Positions 7,719 to 16,781 of a stretch of 64,000 bases of DNA are shown in pieces; the first letter of the stretch is position 1, and every line of letters begins with the position of its first letter. The DNA is from Chthonomonas calidirosea T49. GTDB taxonomy: Bacteria; Armatimonadota; Chthonomonadetes; Chthonomonadales; Chthonomonadaceae. The stretch is from the NCBI RefSeq assembly GCF_000427095.1, contig NC_021487.1, forward strand, positions 2,775,241 to 2,839,240. Reading direction: 5' to 3'. The notes beneath the pieces were generated by a model, which saw only the letters and a list, made by a program, of their open reading frames with translations, ran no database searches and was not told where the DNA came from. The translations under genes and the position numbers were made by a program.

Positions 7719-10700
7719 TCACTCCTCCTCCGAGTCTTCCTCGCCTAAATCGAAATGGCGGTCACAAGCCCAAAGATAGGGGCAGCGGCAGCATTCCCAA
7801 GCGTTTCCTTTTGCCGGAAAATCCCCTTGTCGAATGCCTTGAAGTGCCTCTGTGAACTTTTCGATCCGCGCTCTGGCATGCTTAGTTTGCCCTCGTACTT
7901 CTTGTGAGTTGCCATCATAAAGCGAGACGAGCTCGACAACGATTGAATGTTCTGGCCAAGTCTGTGTGGCACCCTCGTACAACAGCGAATAGAGCGGCCT
8001 ATTCTTCTCTTTGTCCTTTAGGGGGCGTGGTTGCCAACAGAGAATCGTTACTTGGGAGTCTGCAACCTCCACCAGCGGAAAAGCGGTACGAACGCTGCCA
8101 CCCCCTAATGCTACAGAGAGTGACCAGCCTGGTTGAAGTTGAGGCCGAGCGGACAGCAGGGTATGGGCGTTCGGCAACAGGACTTGAAGGGCACAGTTTT
8201 GCAGCAACCGCCCGTGCACGTTGTCCGTGGAGAGCCTATGGTTGCGATACTGCTCCAGGAAGTGACTCTTCATGTGATCGCAGGTGGGCGGTTGCCCGGC
8301 ACGTTGTGATTGCAGAAACCAGCGGAATGTGGCGTCAAGCGCCTCGCGAAAACAGAGGTAGGGCGCGCGTTGCGGCTCCTCCACACCTAGGACATAGCGA
8401 TAGTAGTATTGCTTCGGACAGTATCTGAAATAGCACTCTAAAGCAGAGGCTGTAAAGGCCTCTTCAGAGAGTGGACGACCCACTAGCCGATACTCCTTCG
8501 ATCGCGGGGCGGGAACAGCTGTCTCGTTGCTGGCTGACAGAGATGAGAAGACCCCTGGCCATGCTTCCGGCGCACGACGCAAGGGTGTTAGCTCCGGGAT
8601 CTCGTGAAGAAATGGGCTCTCTTGTAACTCACGCCTCCCACGATAGTACGGGGCTGAGAGAAAGAGATAGTCTTTTGCCCGCGAGAGAGCCACGAAGAAA
8701 AGTCGGCGCTCCTCTGCCAGATCATCTTCGTTAGCCGCATGGTCGGCCTGGAGAAGGGCACGAGGAGGAGACACCAACGCAGCACGTCCCCTCGCCGGAT
8801 AGTTGCCTTTGACGATGCCCGGCACGTAGACCGCTGTGAACTCAAGTCCTTTGGCCTGATGAACGGTCATTACCTGCAGGGCGTTCGTATGACAAAGTTC
8901 AGGGGGAAGGCGCAGACGGCGGTTGGTGCCGGTGCGAATCAGCAGACGCGCGTAAGTTACAAATTGGGATACCTCTTGCTCTGTTCTCCCTGGCCAGCCT
9001 AGGGTCATCTGCAAAAACTGGTAGATCGCGGAACGCTGCAGTAGCGCTTCCAAATCGGTTTGGGATTGCAACAGCTCTCTTATCCATCGGCTGCGTTGAA
9101 AGAGATATCGGACGCAAAAGCGCCAAATATCGGCACCCCCCTGCGCACATGCGATGAGGTCGTCCTGAAGTCGTTGAAGGCCGTTTCTTCCCTGCTCGCT
9201 TAGGTTAGGCAGCTGTTGCGCCAACGCAAGCGCCCCGGGAAAGGAGGCGTTGTGAGCGTTCGCTGCTTTTAGCAGCTTCGTAATATCGGCTTCGGGAACC
9301 GCATAGTCCGGCAAAGTTCCTAGGGAGAGGAGAGCTAGGCCGCTGCCACCGCTGCTAAGCGCTAGCAGAGCCATAAGACGGCGCACGGCAGGCTGTGAAA
9401 GCGGGTCGGCGACCAACTGCACGGGCACACCGCGTTTTAACAGGGCGTGTGCGATGGCGGCCGCCTGCTGGTTCTTACGGCACAGCACGGCTTGCTCTTC
9501 AAAAGGAACGCCGCGCTTCTGAAGGAGTCGGGCTGTCTGGGCGATCCAAGCCGTCTCTTCCTCTTCTGTTTGGGGACGCCCGTAGACCACGGCCGCCTCC
9601 GAATGGCCTTGTCGCACGGCCTGCCACTCAGGAGGACGCTCTGCCTCCGACGATGTCTGCGCATTTGACGAATGATCGGCTAGCTGTTTTAACAGGGTTA
9701 GGATGCGTGGATGCGAGCGGTAGTTGTATTGAAGAGCTACACGCTCTAAGCCGGGAAAGAGCTGTTCAAGTTGCTGGAGATTGATAGCGGCGGAGCCGCG
9801 AAAGCTGTAGATGGCCTGTCGGGTGTCTCCTACAAGCCAGAGGCTCTCGCACCTTTCACTGAGCCATCGTAACAAGGACACCGCTGCGCGGTTCATATCC
9901 TGGCACTCGTCCACCAGAATATGTTGGTACTTTGCCTGCCAGCGGTTGCGAGCCGATTGGCTCTTTCTCAGAAGTTCTACGGGGCGCATAAGCAGATCGC
10001 CAAAGTCAAGTGCCCCCTTCTCCTGCAAAAGCTCTTGATAACGACGGTAGATTTCAGCAACAACTAGAGCTACCCGTGCCCGTTTCTGCTCAGTTGGGTT
10101 TAGAGCGTTCACAAGCTCCTTTTCGGCAAGCTCCCGATAGCACTGCGGCCCGCAAAGCTCATCTTTTGCACGGGCAATGCAGGTAACGATGTCTGGCAGC
10201 ACCAGGTCGGGTTGTGCCAAATCGAGCAGCTCTTGAAGATCAAAGGTATCTAGCTCGTTGTACAACAGCAGTGCTGCCTCAAGGGGTTCAAGAAGTTTCG
10301 GAACGGGCGGCAGCCCTAAAAGGTTGGCCTCTAGGCAGATCAGTTCGTAGCCGAAAGCATGGAAAGTACCAATCCAGACCCTGTCGGCCACAGGGCCTAC
10401 CGCCTCTCGCAGTCGCGAGCGCATCTCTTCGGCAGCTCGGTTGGAGAAGGTAAGCGCTAAGATCTTTTCCGTGGGTGTTTTATTTTGCAGCAGATAGGCT
10501 AGGCGGGCAATCAGCGTACGGGTTTTCCCCATTCCAGGGCCGGCCTCCACTAAAAGCCTTTTTTCGGTGGAGACGGCAGCGCGATACTGGCTTTCATCTT
10601 GGGGTGGAGACGGGGAGACGGGAGGTTTGGGGGCAGGTAGGGGAGGCAGCAAGAGTGCACTGGCGAGTTGAGCCCCAACGCACTCCTCAGAAAGGCCGGT

Positions 10701-11219
10701 TTCCGCGCAGATTCGTTGGAAATCCCAGTTCTCCTGCAGGAACGCCTGGCGAAGCCGCGGAGCCGGCAGAAGCAGCTCGGCTGCGTAAAGGTTTGCTTCA
10801 AGTTCCTGGCGCATGCGAGGGCTATAGCTCTGCAGAGTCTGCACCTCCGAGGCCCCGTCGCAAGGCAACTGAAATAGAAGGAGTTGATCTCCCTCCTCTG
10901 CAAAGGAGTCGGTGGAAAGGTCGGGATGGATTTCCAAATGGGCGAACTCGTGGGCTCTGGAAAAGCGCTGGCGTTCCGGCGAGATGCCCGGCCCGCTCGC
11001 ATAGTAGATCACGTTGAAATCTCTCTCTAAAACGGCCAGGGCGCCTGCTAACAGAGAGTCCGTGGGGGCCAGCGGATGCTCCTGAAATCCCGTTTCCTCG
11101 CAAAGGGCCTTTAGCACCGCTTCGGCGGGCGCAAGCACAGGTGTATCAGGAGGCATAAGCTTGCGCAGGCGCTCATGCCTCTCGTCGGCGCGGCGTTTTA
11201 AGTCGGTCCAATCCGGCAT
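7719..11219 (-). CDS. ImmA/IrrE metallopeptidase - UvrD-like helicase - RecB/AddB-like nuclease-domain fusion
   Basis: A 1166-aa three-part protein. Residues about 35-160 form an ImmA/IrrE-like zinc peptidase: the HEFAH motif at 90-94 followed by LEIHP, and a downstream ELEANLYAAELLLP segment supplying the third ligand. From about 205 it is an SF1A (UvrD/Rep) helicase with GPGMGKT (about 227), LTFSNRAAEEM (motif Ia), ILVDECQDMN (motif II), GDTRQAIYSFRG (III), YNYRSHP (IV), VMTVHQAKGLEF (V) and FFVALSRAKDYLFL (VI). The last ~270 residues resemble the RecB/AddB nuclease domain with the iron-sulfur cysteine layout (ALECYFRYCPKQYYYRYVLG; CCRCPYLWAC near the end), but the acidic-lysine catalytic motif is not recognisable. 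ATG 11219 has GGAGAGG upstream; a GTG at 11237 abuts the previous stop. The partner gene lies 18 bases upstream. Confidence 0.85.
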   Translation of the reverse strand: MPDWTDLKRRADERHERLRKLMPPDTPVLAPAEAVLKALCEETGFQEHPLAPTDSLLAGALAVLERDFNVIYYASGPGISPERQRFSRAHEFAHLEIHPDLSTDSFAEEGDQLLLFQLPCDGASEVQTLQSYSPRMRQELEANLYAAELLLPAPRLRQAFLQENWDFQRICAETGLSEECVGAQLASALLLPPLPAPKPPVSPSPPQDESQYRAAVSTEKRLLVEAGPGMGKTRTLIARLAYLLQNKTPTEKILALTFSNRAAEEMRSRLREAVGPVADRVWIGTFHAFGYELICLEANLLGLPPVPKLLEPLEAALLLYNELDTFDLQELLDLAQPDLVLPDIVTCIARAKDELCGPQCYRELAEKELVNALNPTEQKRARVALVVAEIYRRYQELLQEKGALDFGDLLMRPVELLRKSQSARNRWQAKYQHILVDECQDMNRAAVSLLRWLSERCESLWLVGDTRQAIYSFRGSAAINLQQLEQLFPGLERVALQYNYRSHPRILTLLKQLADHSSNAQTSSEAERPPEWQAVRQGHSEAAVVYGRPQTEEEETAWIAQTARLLQKRGVPFEEQAVLCRKNQQAAAIAHALLKRGVPVQLVADPLSQPAVRRLMALLALSSGGSGLALLSLGTLPDYAVPEADITKLLKAANAHNASFPGALALAQQLPNLSEQGRNGLQRLQDDLIACAQGGADIWRFCVRYLFQRSRWIRELLQSQTDLEALLQRSAIYQFLQMTLGWPGRTEQEVSQFVTYARLLIRTGTNRRLRLPPELCHTNALQVMTVHQAKGLEFTAVYVPGIVKGNYPARGRAALVSPPRALLQADHAANEDDLAEERRLFFVALSRAKDYLFLSAPYYRGRRELQESPFLHEIPELTPLRRAPEAWPGVFSSLSASNETAVPAPRSKEYRLVGRPLSEEAFTASALECYFRYCPKQYYYRYVLGVEEPQRAPYLCFREALDATFRWFLQSQRAGQPPTCDHMKSHFLEQYRNHRLSTDNVHGRLLQNCALQVLLPNAHTLLSARPQLQPGWSLSVALGGGSVRTAFPLVEVADSQVTILCWQPRPLKDKEKNRPLYSLLYEGATQTWPEHSIVVELVSLYDGNSQEVRGQTKHARARIEKFTEALQGIRQGDFPAKGNAWECCRCPYLWACDRHFDLGEEDSEEE

Positions 11220-11237
11220 CGTTTCCTCTCCGAGCAC

Positions 11238-11993
11238 TCACCTAGGCCGCATCGCTTCCCAGAACTTCCGATCCTCTTCGCTCAGAGTCGATTCTGAGAA
11301 GAGAGCTTCCCAAAAATCTTGCTGATCGGGAAGTTGCGGAGCCGCTTCCGCACGAAAGGCCGCATTCGGAGAGAGGAAAGGCCGACTCTGTGCAAACGCA
11401 ACGCGTACCTGCTCGATGGAAAGCTCTGCTGCTTCAGCCAGTTTCTGGTAGACGAACTCCGGAACGGAGTCGGGGTGCAGGTGGGCACGCAGCAGCCGAT
11501 TAAAGAAAGGAACTGGCATGTGCAGTGTCTGTGCCCATTGGTGAAGGCTTCGCTTTGTTTTCAGAAGCTTCTGCAAGCGGGTTAGCGTAAGCGGCTGTTC
11601 TTGGAGGGCTGTATCGGAGATCTCAGAGGGTTGTTGGATGTGCTGCGGGGATGCGTCCGCTCTCTCCCTGGTCGGGAAATAGCGCTCGATCGTCTCTTGA
11701 ATGTGCTGTTCGAAGCGGGCCTCTAGTTCCGGCGGAATCGCTATCTCCTCTTGTTCTGCTGCATGAGAGAGGCTCTCGATCTCGATCAGGTTCCAAAGCT
11801 CCTCATGCAGGTATTCAGGGGTCTCGCGCAGCCACTCCTCTAACGTTCTGGTTTGGCCCGATTCTATCTCTGCGTGCCAGCGCAGGTAAAGAAGCTCTAT
11901 CTCCTGCTCTGGGGGAGAGGGCATCGGCCTCACAGAAGATGAGACCGGCCGCTTGCTCCGCTTCCGAGCATCTGTCTTGTCTGCTTCTGACAT
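11238..11993 (-). CDS. Protein with putative XRE-like helix-turn-helix, partner of the peptidase-helicase
   Basis: A 251-aa protein. The N-terminus is basic and disordered. Residues about 31-75 (YLRWHAEIESGQTRTLEEWL, then RETPEYLHEELWNLIEIESL) resemble the short helical module found ahead of regulators and kinases in Planctomycetes and related phyla. Residues about 137-200 (LQKLLKTKRSLHQWAQTLHM, then VPEFVYQKLAEAAELSIEQV) have the spacing of an XRE/Cro-like helix-turn-helix, though divergent. The C-terminus is a third helical segment. It ends immediately before the metallopeptidase-helicase gene. By analogy with ImmR/ImmA pairs it could be the regulator cleaved by the peptidase domain; that is inference. 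Confidence 0.55.
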   Translation of the reverse strand: MSEADKTDARKRSKRPVSSSVRPMPSPPEQEIELLYLRWHAEIESGQTRTLEEWLRETPEYLHEELWNLIEIESLSHAAEQEEIAIPPELEARFEQHIQETIERYFPTRERADASPQHIQQPSEISDTALQEQPLTLTRLQKLLKTKRSLHQWAQTLHMPVPFFNRLLRAHLHPDSVPEFVYQKLAEAAELSIEQVRVAFAQSRPFLSPNAAFRAEAAPQLPDQQDFWEALFSESTLSEEDRKFWEAMRPR

Positions 11994-12171
11994 TCTAGAA
12001 CCCTTTCTGCGACAACTTTATGATCTGTTCTTTCGATTTTGTAAGGAAGCCCTTGCTCAGCGGCTTCCACAAAGGTAAATGGTTTTCTAGGCGTCTAAAG
12101 CGGAAATATTTTCCCGTAACGAAATAGCTCACCGCTTTCCGCTCACCTGTCAAGTTACGTGCTCCCTGCCT

Positions 12172-12900
12172 CTAAGGCGCTATCTCATGGTCGATCATCA
12201 CCTGTTTAATCCGCTGGATCATGTTTCTCACCGTTCTATCAGTACAGTTAAGTTCATTGGCTATCTCGGCTTGGCTGTAGCCATCCCTTAAGAGCTTCAC
12301 GATACGGGTCTGTTTTGGTGTAAGCGCCTGAAATAACTTCTCCACACTTAGTCTGTTTAAAGCTTGGGTGATGATGTCGGCTTCGCAGTCCGCCGTTGTC
12401 TCAATGGGCGCTGCGGCATCCTCATAAGCGGCGACTTCTAACGATATGACGTTTCCTTGCTGGCGCTTTAGTCGCTGGAGATATTTAGAAAAAGTTCGTT
12501 TTAAAGCCGCAATAAAGTTGCAACACCAGAAATAGTGGCTATCCAAGTTGCCCTGAGCGAGCTGCATGCCCACTTCAGAGACGATCTCGTTGCTACACTC
12601 CTCGCAATCGGGGACGGCTGCCTTTTTACACAGCCGATAGGCCCGAACTTTGACTCGCTTTAGGATCACTGCTAGAAGCCTTTTCGCCTCTTCTGGTTGT
12701 GTCTCATCTCGCCGGCGGAAAAAAAGTTCAACAAGAGCTTCCGTGTAGATATAGCCGGGTTGTCCATAAGGTATTCGAGCGAATCGCTCTACGTAAGAGA
12801 GGGACTCCCGAAGCAGATCCGTAACTTGCTCATCTATTTGGCTGTTGCGCTCATACTTTTTACGGAGCGGTAGTTCAACCAACTCTTCATTGTCGCCCAC
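12172..12900 (-). CDS. Sigma-70-like factor with C-terminal region 4 HTH
   Basis: A 242-aa protein whose last ~60 residues form a clear region 4/LuxR-type helix-turn-helix (LTPKQTRIVKLLRDGYSQAE, then IANELNCTDRTVRNMIQRIK). The N-terminal part is helical and basic, with a short cluster CKKAAVPDCEEC (about 90-105), and only faintly resembles region 2. It could be a divergent sigma factor or a sigma-like DNA-binding regulator. It points toward the XRE-like gene with 178 bases between them. The gap has no other gene. Confidence 0.6.
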   Translation of the reverse strand: MGDNEELVELPLRKKYERNSQIDEQVTDLLRESLSYVERFARIPYGQPGYIYTEALVELFFRRRDETQPEEAKRLLAVILKRVKVRAYRLCKKAAVPDCEECSNEIVSEVGMQLAQGNLDSHYFWCCNFIAALKRTFSKYLQRLKRQQGNVISLEVAAYEDAAAPIETTADCEADIITQALNRLSVEKLFQALTPKQTRIVKLLRDGYSQAEIANELNCTDRTVRNMIQRIKQVMIDHEIAP

Positions 12901-13195
12901 GGATTTTCCCTTTCCTAGAAAATAGGCTTACGAATGACACAGCTGATCAACATTAGGTTACCCAAATAGAGAGAAACTCCTGCTCTATTTCGCAAAAAGC
13001 TCCCGTTTACCCATATGTGGCCAATTTGGGGGAAGAGGAACGAAAGGGAACGGGGCTAAGGGGCGGTTTGTATCTCAAAAAAATGAAAATATATGGAATA
13101 AAGAAGACGAGCTAGTAAACCCACTAGGGTCGAGGCATTCCTGCTGTGTACAAGCATGCACATACAGACAACACGACGCAACCATGAGGAAACCA

Positions 13196-13474
13196 ATGTC
13201 ATCATCACAACAATACCAGGCTGAAATCCCAAAGAGGATACGGCTAACTCGACGCGAGAAGGAGATACTCAGCCTCATTGGAGAGGGCCATCCAAGTAAG
13301 CGTGTTGCCGAGATGCTTTTCGTAAGCAAGCGTACGGTGGATTTTCATTTAGACAATATCTATCACAAACTTCATGTAAAAAACCGCCTCCAGGCCTTGC
13401 AGTTGGCTCGGAGACTGGGTCTTCTTAGCGCTTCAGAGGTAGGAGACTCCGGTGTCGGTCTTGAGGAGCCGTAA
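13196..13474 (+). CDS. Small LuxR-type helix-turn-helix protein
   Basis: A stand-alone GerE/LuxR DNA-binding domain of about 92 aa: LTRREKEILSLIGEGHPSKR followed by VAEMLFVSKRTVDFHLDNIY. No receiver or ligand-binding domain is attached. The start at 13196 follows a GAGGA five bases away; ATG 13184 is an alternative adding four residues. It is divergent from the sigma-like gene, and the roughly 295-base space between them (12901-13195) shows no other gene. Confidence 0.8.
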   Translation: MSSSQQYQAEIPKRIRLTRREKEILSLIGEGHPSKRVAEMLFVSKRTVDFHLDNIYHKLHVKNRLQALQLARRLGLLSASEVGDSGVGLEEP

Positions 13475-13501
13475 GAATTTGTAAGGAGATGGCTTGCTCT
13501 T

Positions 13502-14569
13502 TTATCTACGTTCTCCCTCAAAAAGCGGTGTAGCGCCGTTATCCATGAGCTGTATTTTGCCGCCTTCGGCATAGAAGGCGGCGCTTTTTTGGGGCTCTTT
13601 CAGTAGAAGGTGACCATCGAGGTCGAGGAACTCGAAGGCGCCGGTGCCACAGGCAATGGCCGCTGAAACGGCGATGCTGTGACTGGTCTCCAACATGCAG
13701 CCGAGCATTAGGCGCTTGCCTGCTGCACGCCCAATGGCTATGAGGTCTAAAGTGCCTTGAATGCCGCACTTGTTGATCTTGAGGTTAAAACCGTGAACGG
13801 GAGTGTCCGCTAAACGCAGCCCCTCCTGTCGGGTTCGGCAGCTCTCATCGGCAAATACTGGCACAGGGCACCGCTGCGCAACATAGCATAGGCCGGCAAT
13901 ATCCTCTTTCGCCACCGGCTGTTCCAACAGTTGAATGGGAATGGACTCATTCAGCAGCGTGTCCACAAATCGCAGCGCCTCATCCGGCAAAAAGCCCTGA
14001 TTGGCATCAAGGCGCAGCAGAGCCTCCGGAGCCGCTCTGTGCACCTCGCGCACACGTTGAAGGTCGCCCTCCTGATCGCTCTGCCCCACCTTAACCTTGA
14101 GAAAGCGGATGCCGCGTTGCCAGGCCTGAGCTGCCAAGGCGCCCGCTTCGGGAACGAGAGGAATGGTAATGTCCGTTTCGCACTGCGAGCTAGCACCACC
14201 CCACAAACGCCTCAAGCTCATGCCGTGCACGAGGCTCCAGGCGAGAAAGATCGCCATCTCCATACCGCACCGAGCGCTTGGCTGATGAGGTGCCAAGCGC
14301 TCGATATGCGCGATGGGCCCTGCATAATCGCTTACGTCCATACCGATAAGGGTAGGGCCAACCTGCTGAACCGTTTCCAGCACCGTTTCGCGCGTTTCAC
14401 CGGTCACATAGCTAGCCGGCACCGACTCGCCACGTACCGTGCGACCGTCATCGAGCTGCAGCAAAACGGCCACACCACGTGCCTTGTCGCTAGAGCCTCT
14501 GGAGGTTACAAAAACGCCGTGCAACGGGGTCTCAAACGGTTGCGCTTCTATCGCGCGAATGCGAGGCAT
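13502..14569 (-). CDS. Dipeptide epimerase (enolase superfamily, L-Ala-D/L-Glu epimerase-like)
   Basis: A 355-aa muconate-lactonizing-subgroup enzyme. The K-x-K catalytic pair is in FLKVKVGQ. The metal ligands are in LLRLDANQGF (Asp), LLEQPV (Glu) and VFADES (Asp), and the second catalytic lysine is in NLKINKCG. This layout, with an Asp-x-Asp-like substrate region near the end (EFLDLDGHLLL), matches dipeptide epimerases that recycle murein peptides. The longer frame to 14686 overlaps topA, so ATG 14569, ten bases after the topA stop, is the likely start. Substrate specificity is inferred from the family. Confidence 0.87.
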   Translation of the reverse strand: MPRIRAIEAQPFETPLHGVFVTSRGSSDKARGVAVLLQLDDGRTVRGESVPASYVTGETRETVLETVQQVGPTLIGMDVSDYAGPIAHIERLAPHQPSARCGMEMAIFLAWSLVHGMSLRRLWGGASSQCETDITIPLVPEAGALAAQAWQRGIRFLKVKVGQSDQEGDLQRVREVHRAAPEALLRLDANQGFLPDEALRFVDTLLNESIPIQLLEQPVAKEDIAGLCYVAQRCPVPVFADESCRTRQEGLRLADTPVHGFNLKINKCGIQGTLDLIAIGRAAGKRLMLGCMLETSHSIAVSAAIACGTGAFEFLDLDGHLLLKEPQKSAAFYAEGGKIQLMDNGATPLFEGERR

Positions 14570-14579
14570 GGGGTGCAGC

Positions 14580-16778
14580 TTATCCTTTCTTTTTTGTGGT
14601 ACGGGATTTTGGGGTGGTACGGGCTTTTCGCGCTCCCTTTTCCGAGTAGGTGCACTTAAACTCTTGGCAGGGGAGCGGCAGCCCATCTTCCCCTAACTTC
14701 AACACCGTGCGACATTTAGGATAGGCGCTGCATCCGAGGAAGGGACCAAAAGGCCCTTGACGACGCACCATCACGGCCTCGCGTCCATCAGGGCAGCGCA
14801 GCTCCGTGGCGTTAGGAAGGGTGCTTGGATCGCCCACGGCAGCGCCAGCAGGCTTTGTTTCTTCCAGTCCGCAGGTGAACTCCGGCCCTTCCACCGGCTC
14901 GCCTTTCTCGTTCAACTTAAGTATCTTCTTGCACTTGGGGTAGGCGCTACAGCCCAAGAAAACACCGTAGCGGCTCTGCCGGAGCAGCATCACATTCCCT
15001 GTCTTCGGGCAGCGATACTCGGTCTCGACCGGTGGAGGTTTGTGGCTCTCCATCTTTTCAAGCGCCTGAGCGACCGACTGTTCAAAAGGCCCGTAGAACT
15101 CTCTTAATAGAGCGACCCAATCCGTCTTGCCCTCCTCGATCTCATCGAGATGGGTCTCCATTTCTGCGGTGAAACCTACATCCACGATGTCAGGGAAATG
15201 CTTAACGAGCTGGTCATTTACCAAGAAGCCGAGCTCGGTGGGCACAAAGCTTCGGTTTACCAGCTCCACATAGTTTCTATCGCGCAGCACCGAGATGATG
15301 GTCGCATAGGTGGATGGGCGTCCAATACCTTTTTCCTCCAGCGCTTTTACAATGGTGGCCTCATTATAGCGCGGTGGAGGCTCGGTGAAGTGTTGGCGAG
15401 GCTCCAGCCTTTCCAAAGCCAGCGGTTGTTGCTCGTGCAAGGGAGGTAAAGGCGGGCGCTCTTCATCGCTCTTCTCCTCTGTGTCCTTCCCCTCGGTATA
15501 GACGCGCGTGAAACCGTCGAACTTCATCACGCTGCCGGTTGCGCGGAAGATGTAGGGTGGTTTTTCGGCGCCCTCCACCTGAGCTGCAATGTCGGCGGTG
15601 GTTACCTCAATTTGAGCGGGGCTCATTTGGCTGGCCACAAACCGTTGCCAAATAAGGCGATAGAGTTTAAGTTGGTCTTCGGTAAGGTAGGGCGCCACCT
15701 GCTCCGGCAGGCGGTCTACACGGGTAGGGCGGATGGCCTCGTGTGCATCTTGGGCCTCACGGCGGGTTTTGTACTGGCGGGGTGCTGGCGGTACGTAGGC
15801 CTCGCCGTATCGCTCCAAGATGAAGCGCCGTGCCTCCTCTTGAGCCTCCTGCGCCACGCGCACCGAATCGGTACGCATGTAGGTAATGAGACCTACACTG
15901 CCCTCCGGCCCCAACTCTACGCCCTCGTAGAGCTCCTGTGCCACCGCCATGGTCTGGCGGTTGGAGAAGTAGAGTTTACGAGCGGCCTCTTGCTGTAGTG
16001 TGCTGGTGATGAAGGGCGGTGGTGGGTTGCGGCGGACATCGCGCTTTTTTAGCTCCACTACCCGGTAGCGTGCGCCTTCGATCTCAGCCAGAACGGCGTT
16101 AACGTCCGCCTCTGTCTTCAGCTCTACGCGCTCGCCCCCACGGCTGTGGAGTTGGGCAGCGAACAAAAAGGGCACCTCGGGAGGTTCCGGAGTGAGAATA
16201 GCGGTAAGTGACCAGTACTCTTCAGGCACAAAGGCCTGTATCTCGCGTTCCCGTTCGCAGATAAGCCGTAAGGCCACCGATTGCACGCGCCCGGCGGATA
16301 GCCCGCTCTGAATTTTCTTGGAAAGAAGAGGCGAGAGCTTGTAGCCGATCAGTCTATCGAGAATGCGGCGTGCTTGCTGCGCGTTCACAAGGTCCATGTT
16401 GATGTCGCGCGGGTTTTGCAGTGCCTGTTGCACCGCCTGCTGGGTGATCTCGTTAAACTGAATGCGGCGAGGATTCTTAAGTTTCAGAGTCTCAGCAAGG
16501 TGCCAAGCGATGGCCTCGCCCTCTCTATCCGGATCGGAGGCGAGATAGACGGTATCGGCTTTCTTCGCTGCCTCTTGCAGGTGTTTCAGCACCTGCTTGC
16601 GCTCGGCAATGGGGCGATATTCCGGCGCAAAATCCTGTGCTATGTTCACTCCCAAGCGCGAGCGCGGCAGGTCGCGAACGTGGCCCATACTGGCTTCGAT
16701 CTGATATCTATCACCAAGAAAGTTCTTCAGGGTTTTGGTTTTCGCGGGCGATTCCACAATAATGAGCGGTTTTGCCAT
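14580..16778 (-). CDS. topA: DNA topoisomerase I
   Basis: Type IA topoisomerase that relaxes negative supercoils, 732 aa. The Toprim domain starts at IIVESPAKTKTLKNFLG and includes YLASDPDREGEAIAWHL. SAGRVQSVALRLICERE and the active-site segment GLITYMRTDS (catalytic Tyr) follow. The C-terminus has two zinc-ribbon-like repeats (about 595-690), both with the FLGCSAYPKC half. In both, the first half is CPKTGN or CPDGRE where CPxCG is usual, so one zinc ligand is missing. It starts three bases after the thioredoxin gene and is followed by the epimerase gene. Confidence 0.96.
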   Translation of the reverse strand: MAKPLIIVESPAKTKTLKNFLGDRYQIEASMGHVRDLPRSRLGVNIAQDFAPEYRPIAERKQVLKHLQEAAKKADTVYLASDPDREGEAIAWHLAETLKLKNPRRIQFNEITQQAVQQALQNPRDINMDLVNAQQARRILDRLIGYKLSPLLSKKIQSGLSAGRVQSVALRLICEREREIQAFVPEEYWSLTAILTPEPPEVPFLFAAQLHSRGGERVELKTEADVNAVLAEIEGARYRVVELKKRDVRRNPPPPFITSTLQQEAARKLYFSNRQTMAVAQELYEGVELGPEGSVGLITYMRTDSVRVAQEAQEEARRFILERYGEAYVPPAPRQYKTRREAQDAHEAIRPTRVDRLPEQVAPYLTEDQLKLYRLIWQRFVASQMSPAQIEVTTADIAAQVEGAEKPPYIFRATGSVMKFDGFTRVYTEGKDTEEKSDEERPPLPPLHEQQPLALERLEPRQHFTEPPPRYNEATIVKALEEKGIGRPSTYATIISVLRDRNYVELVNRSFVPTELGFLVNDQLVKHFPDIVDVGFTAEMETHLDEIEEGKTDWVALLREFYGPFEQSVAQALEKMESHKPPPVETEYRCPKTGNVMLLRQSRYGVFLGCSAYPKCKKILKLNEKGEPVEGPEFTCGLEETKPAGAAVGDPSTLPNATELRCPDGREAVMVRRQGPFGPFLGCSAYPKCRTVLKLGEDGLPLPCQEFKCTYSEKGARKARTTPKSRTTKKKG

Positions 16779-16781
16779 AGA

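Noticed and set aside
13931-14659. Plus-strand frame of about 240 codons opposite the dipeptide epimerase
   Set aside because: It is fully antisense to an enzyme with intact catalytic motifs and has no recognisable domain.
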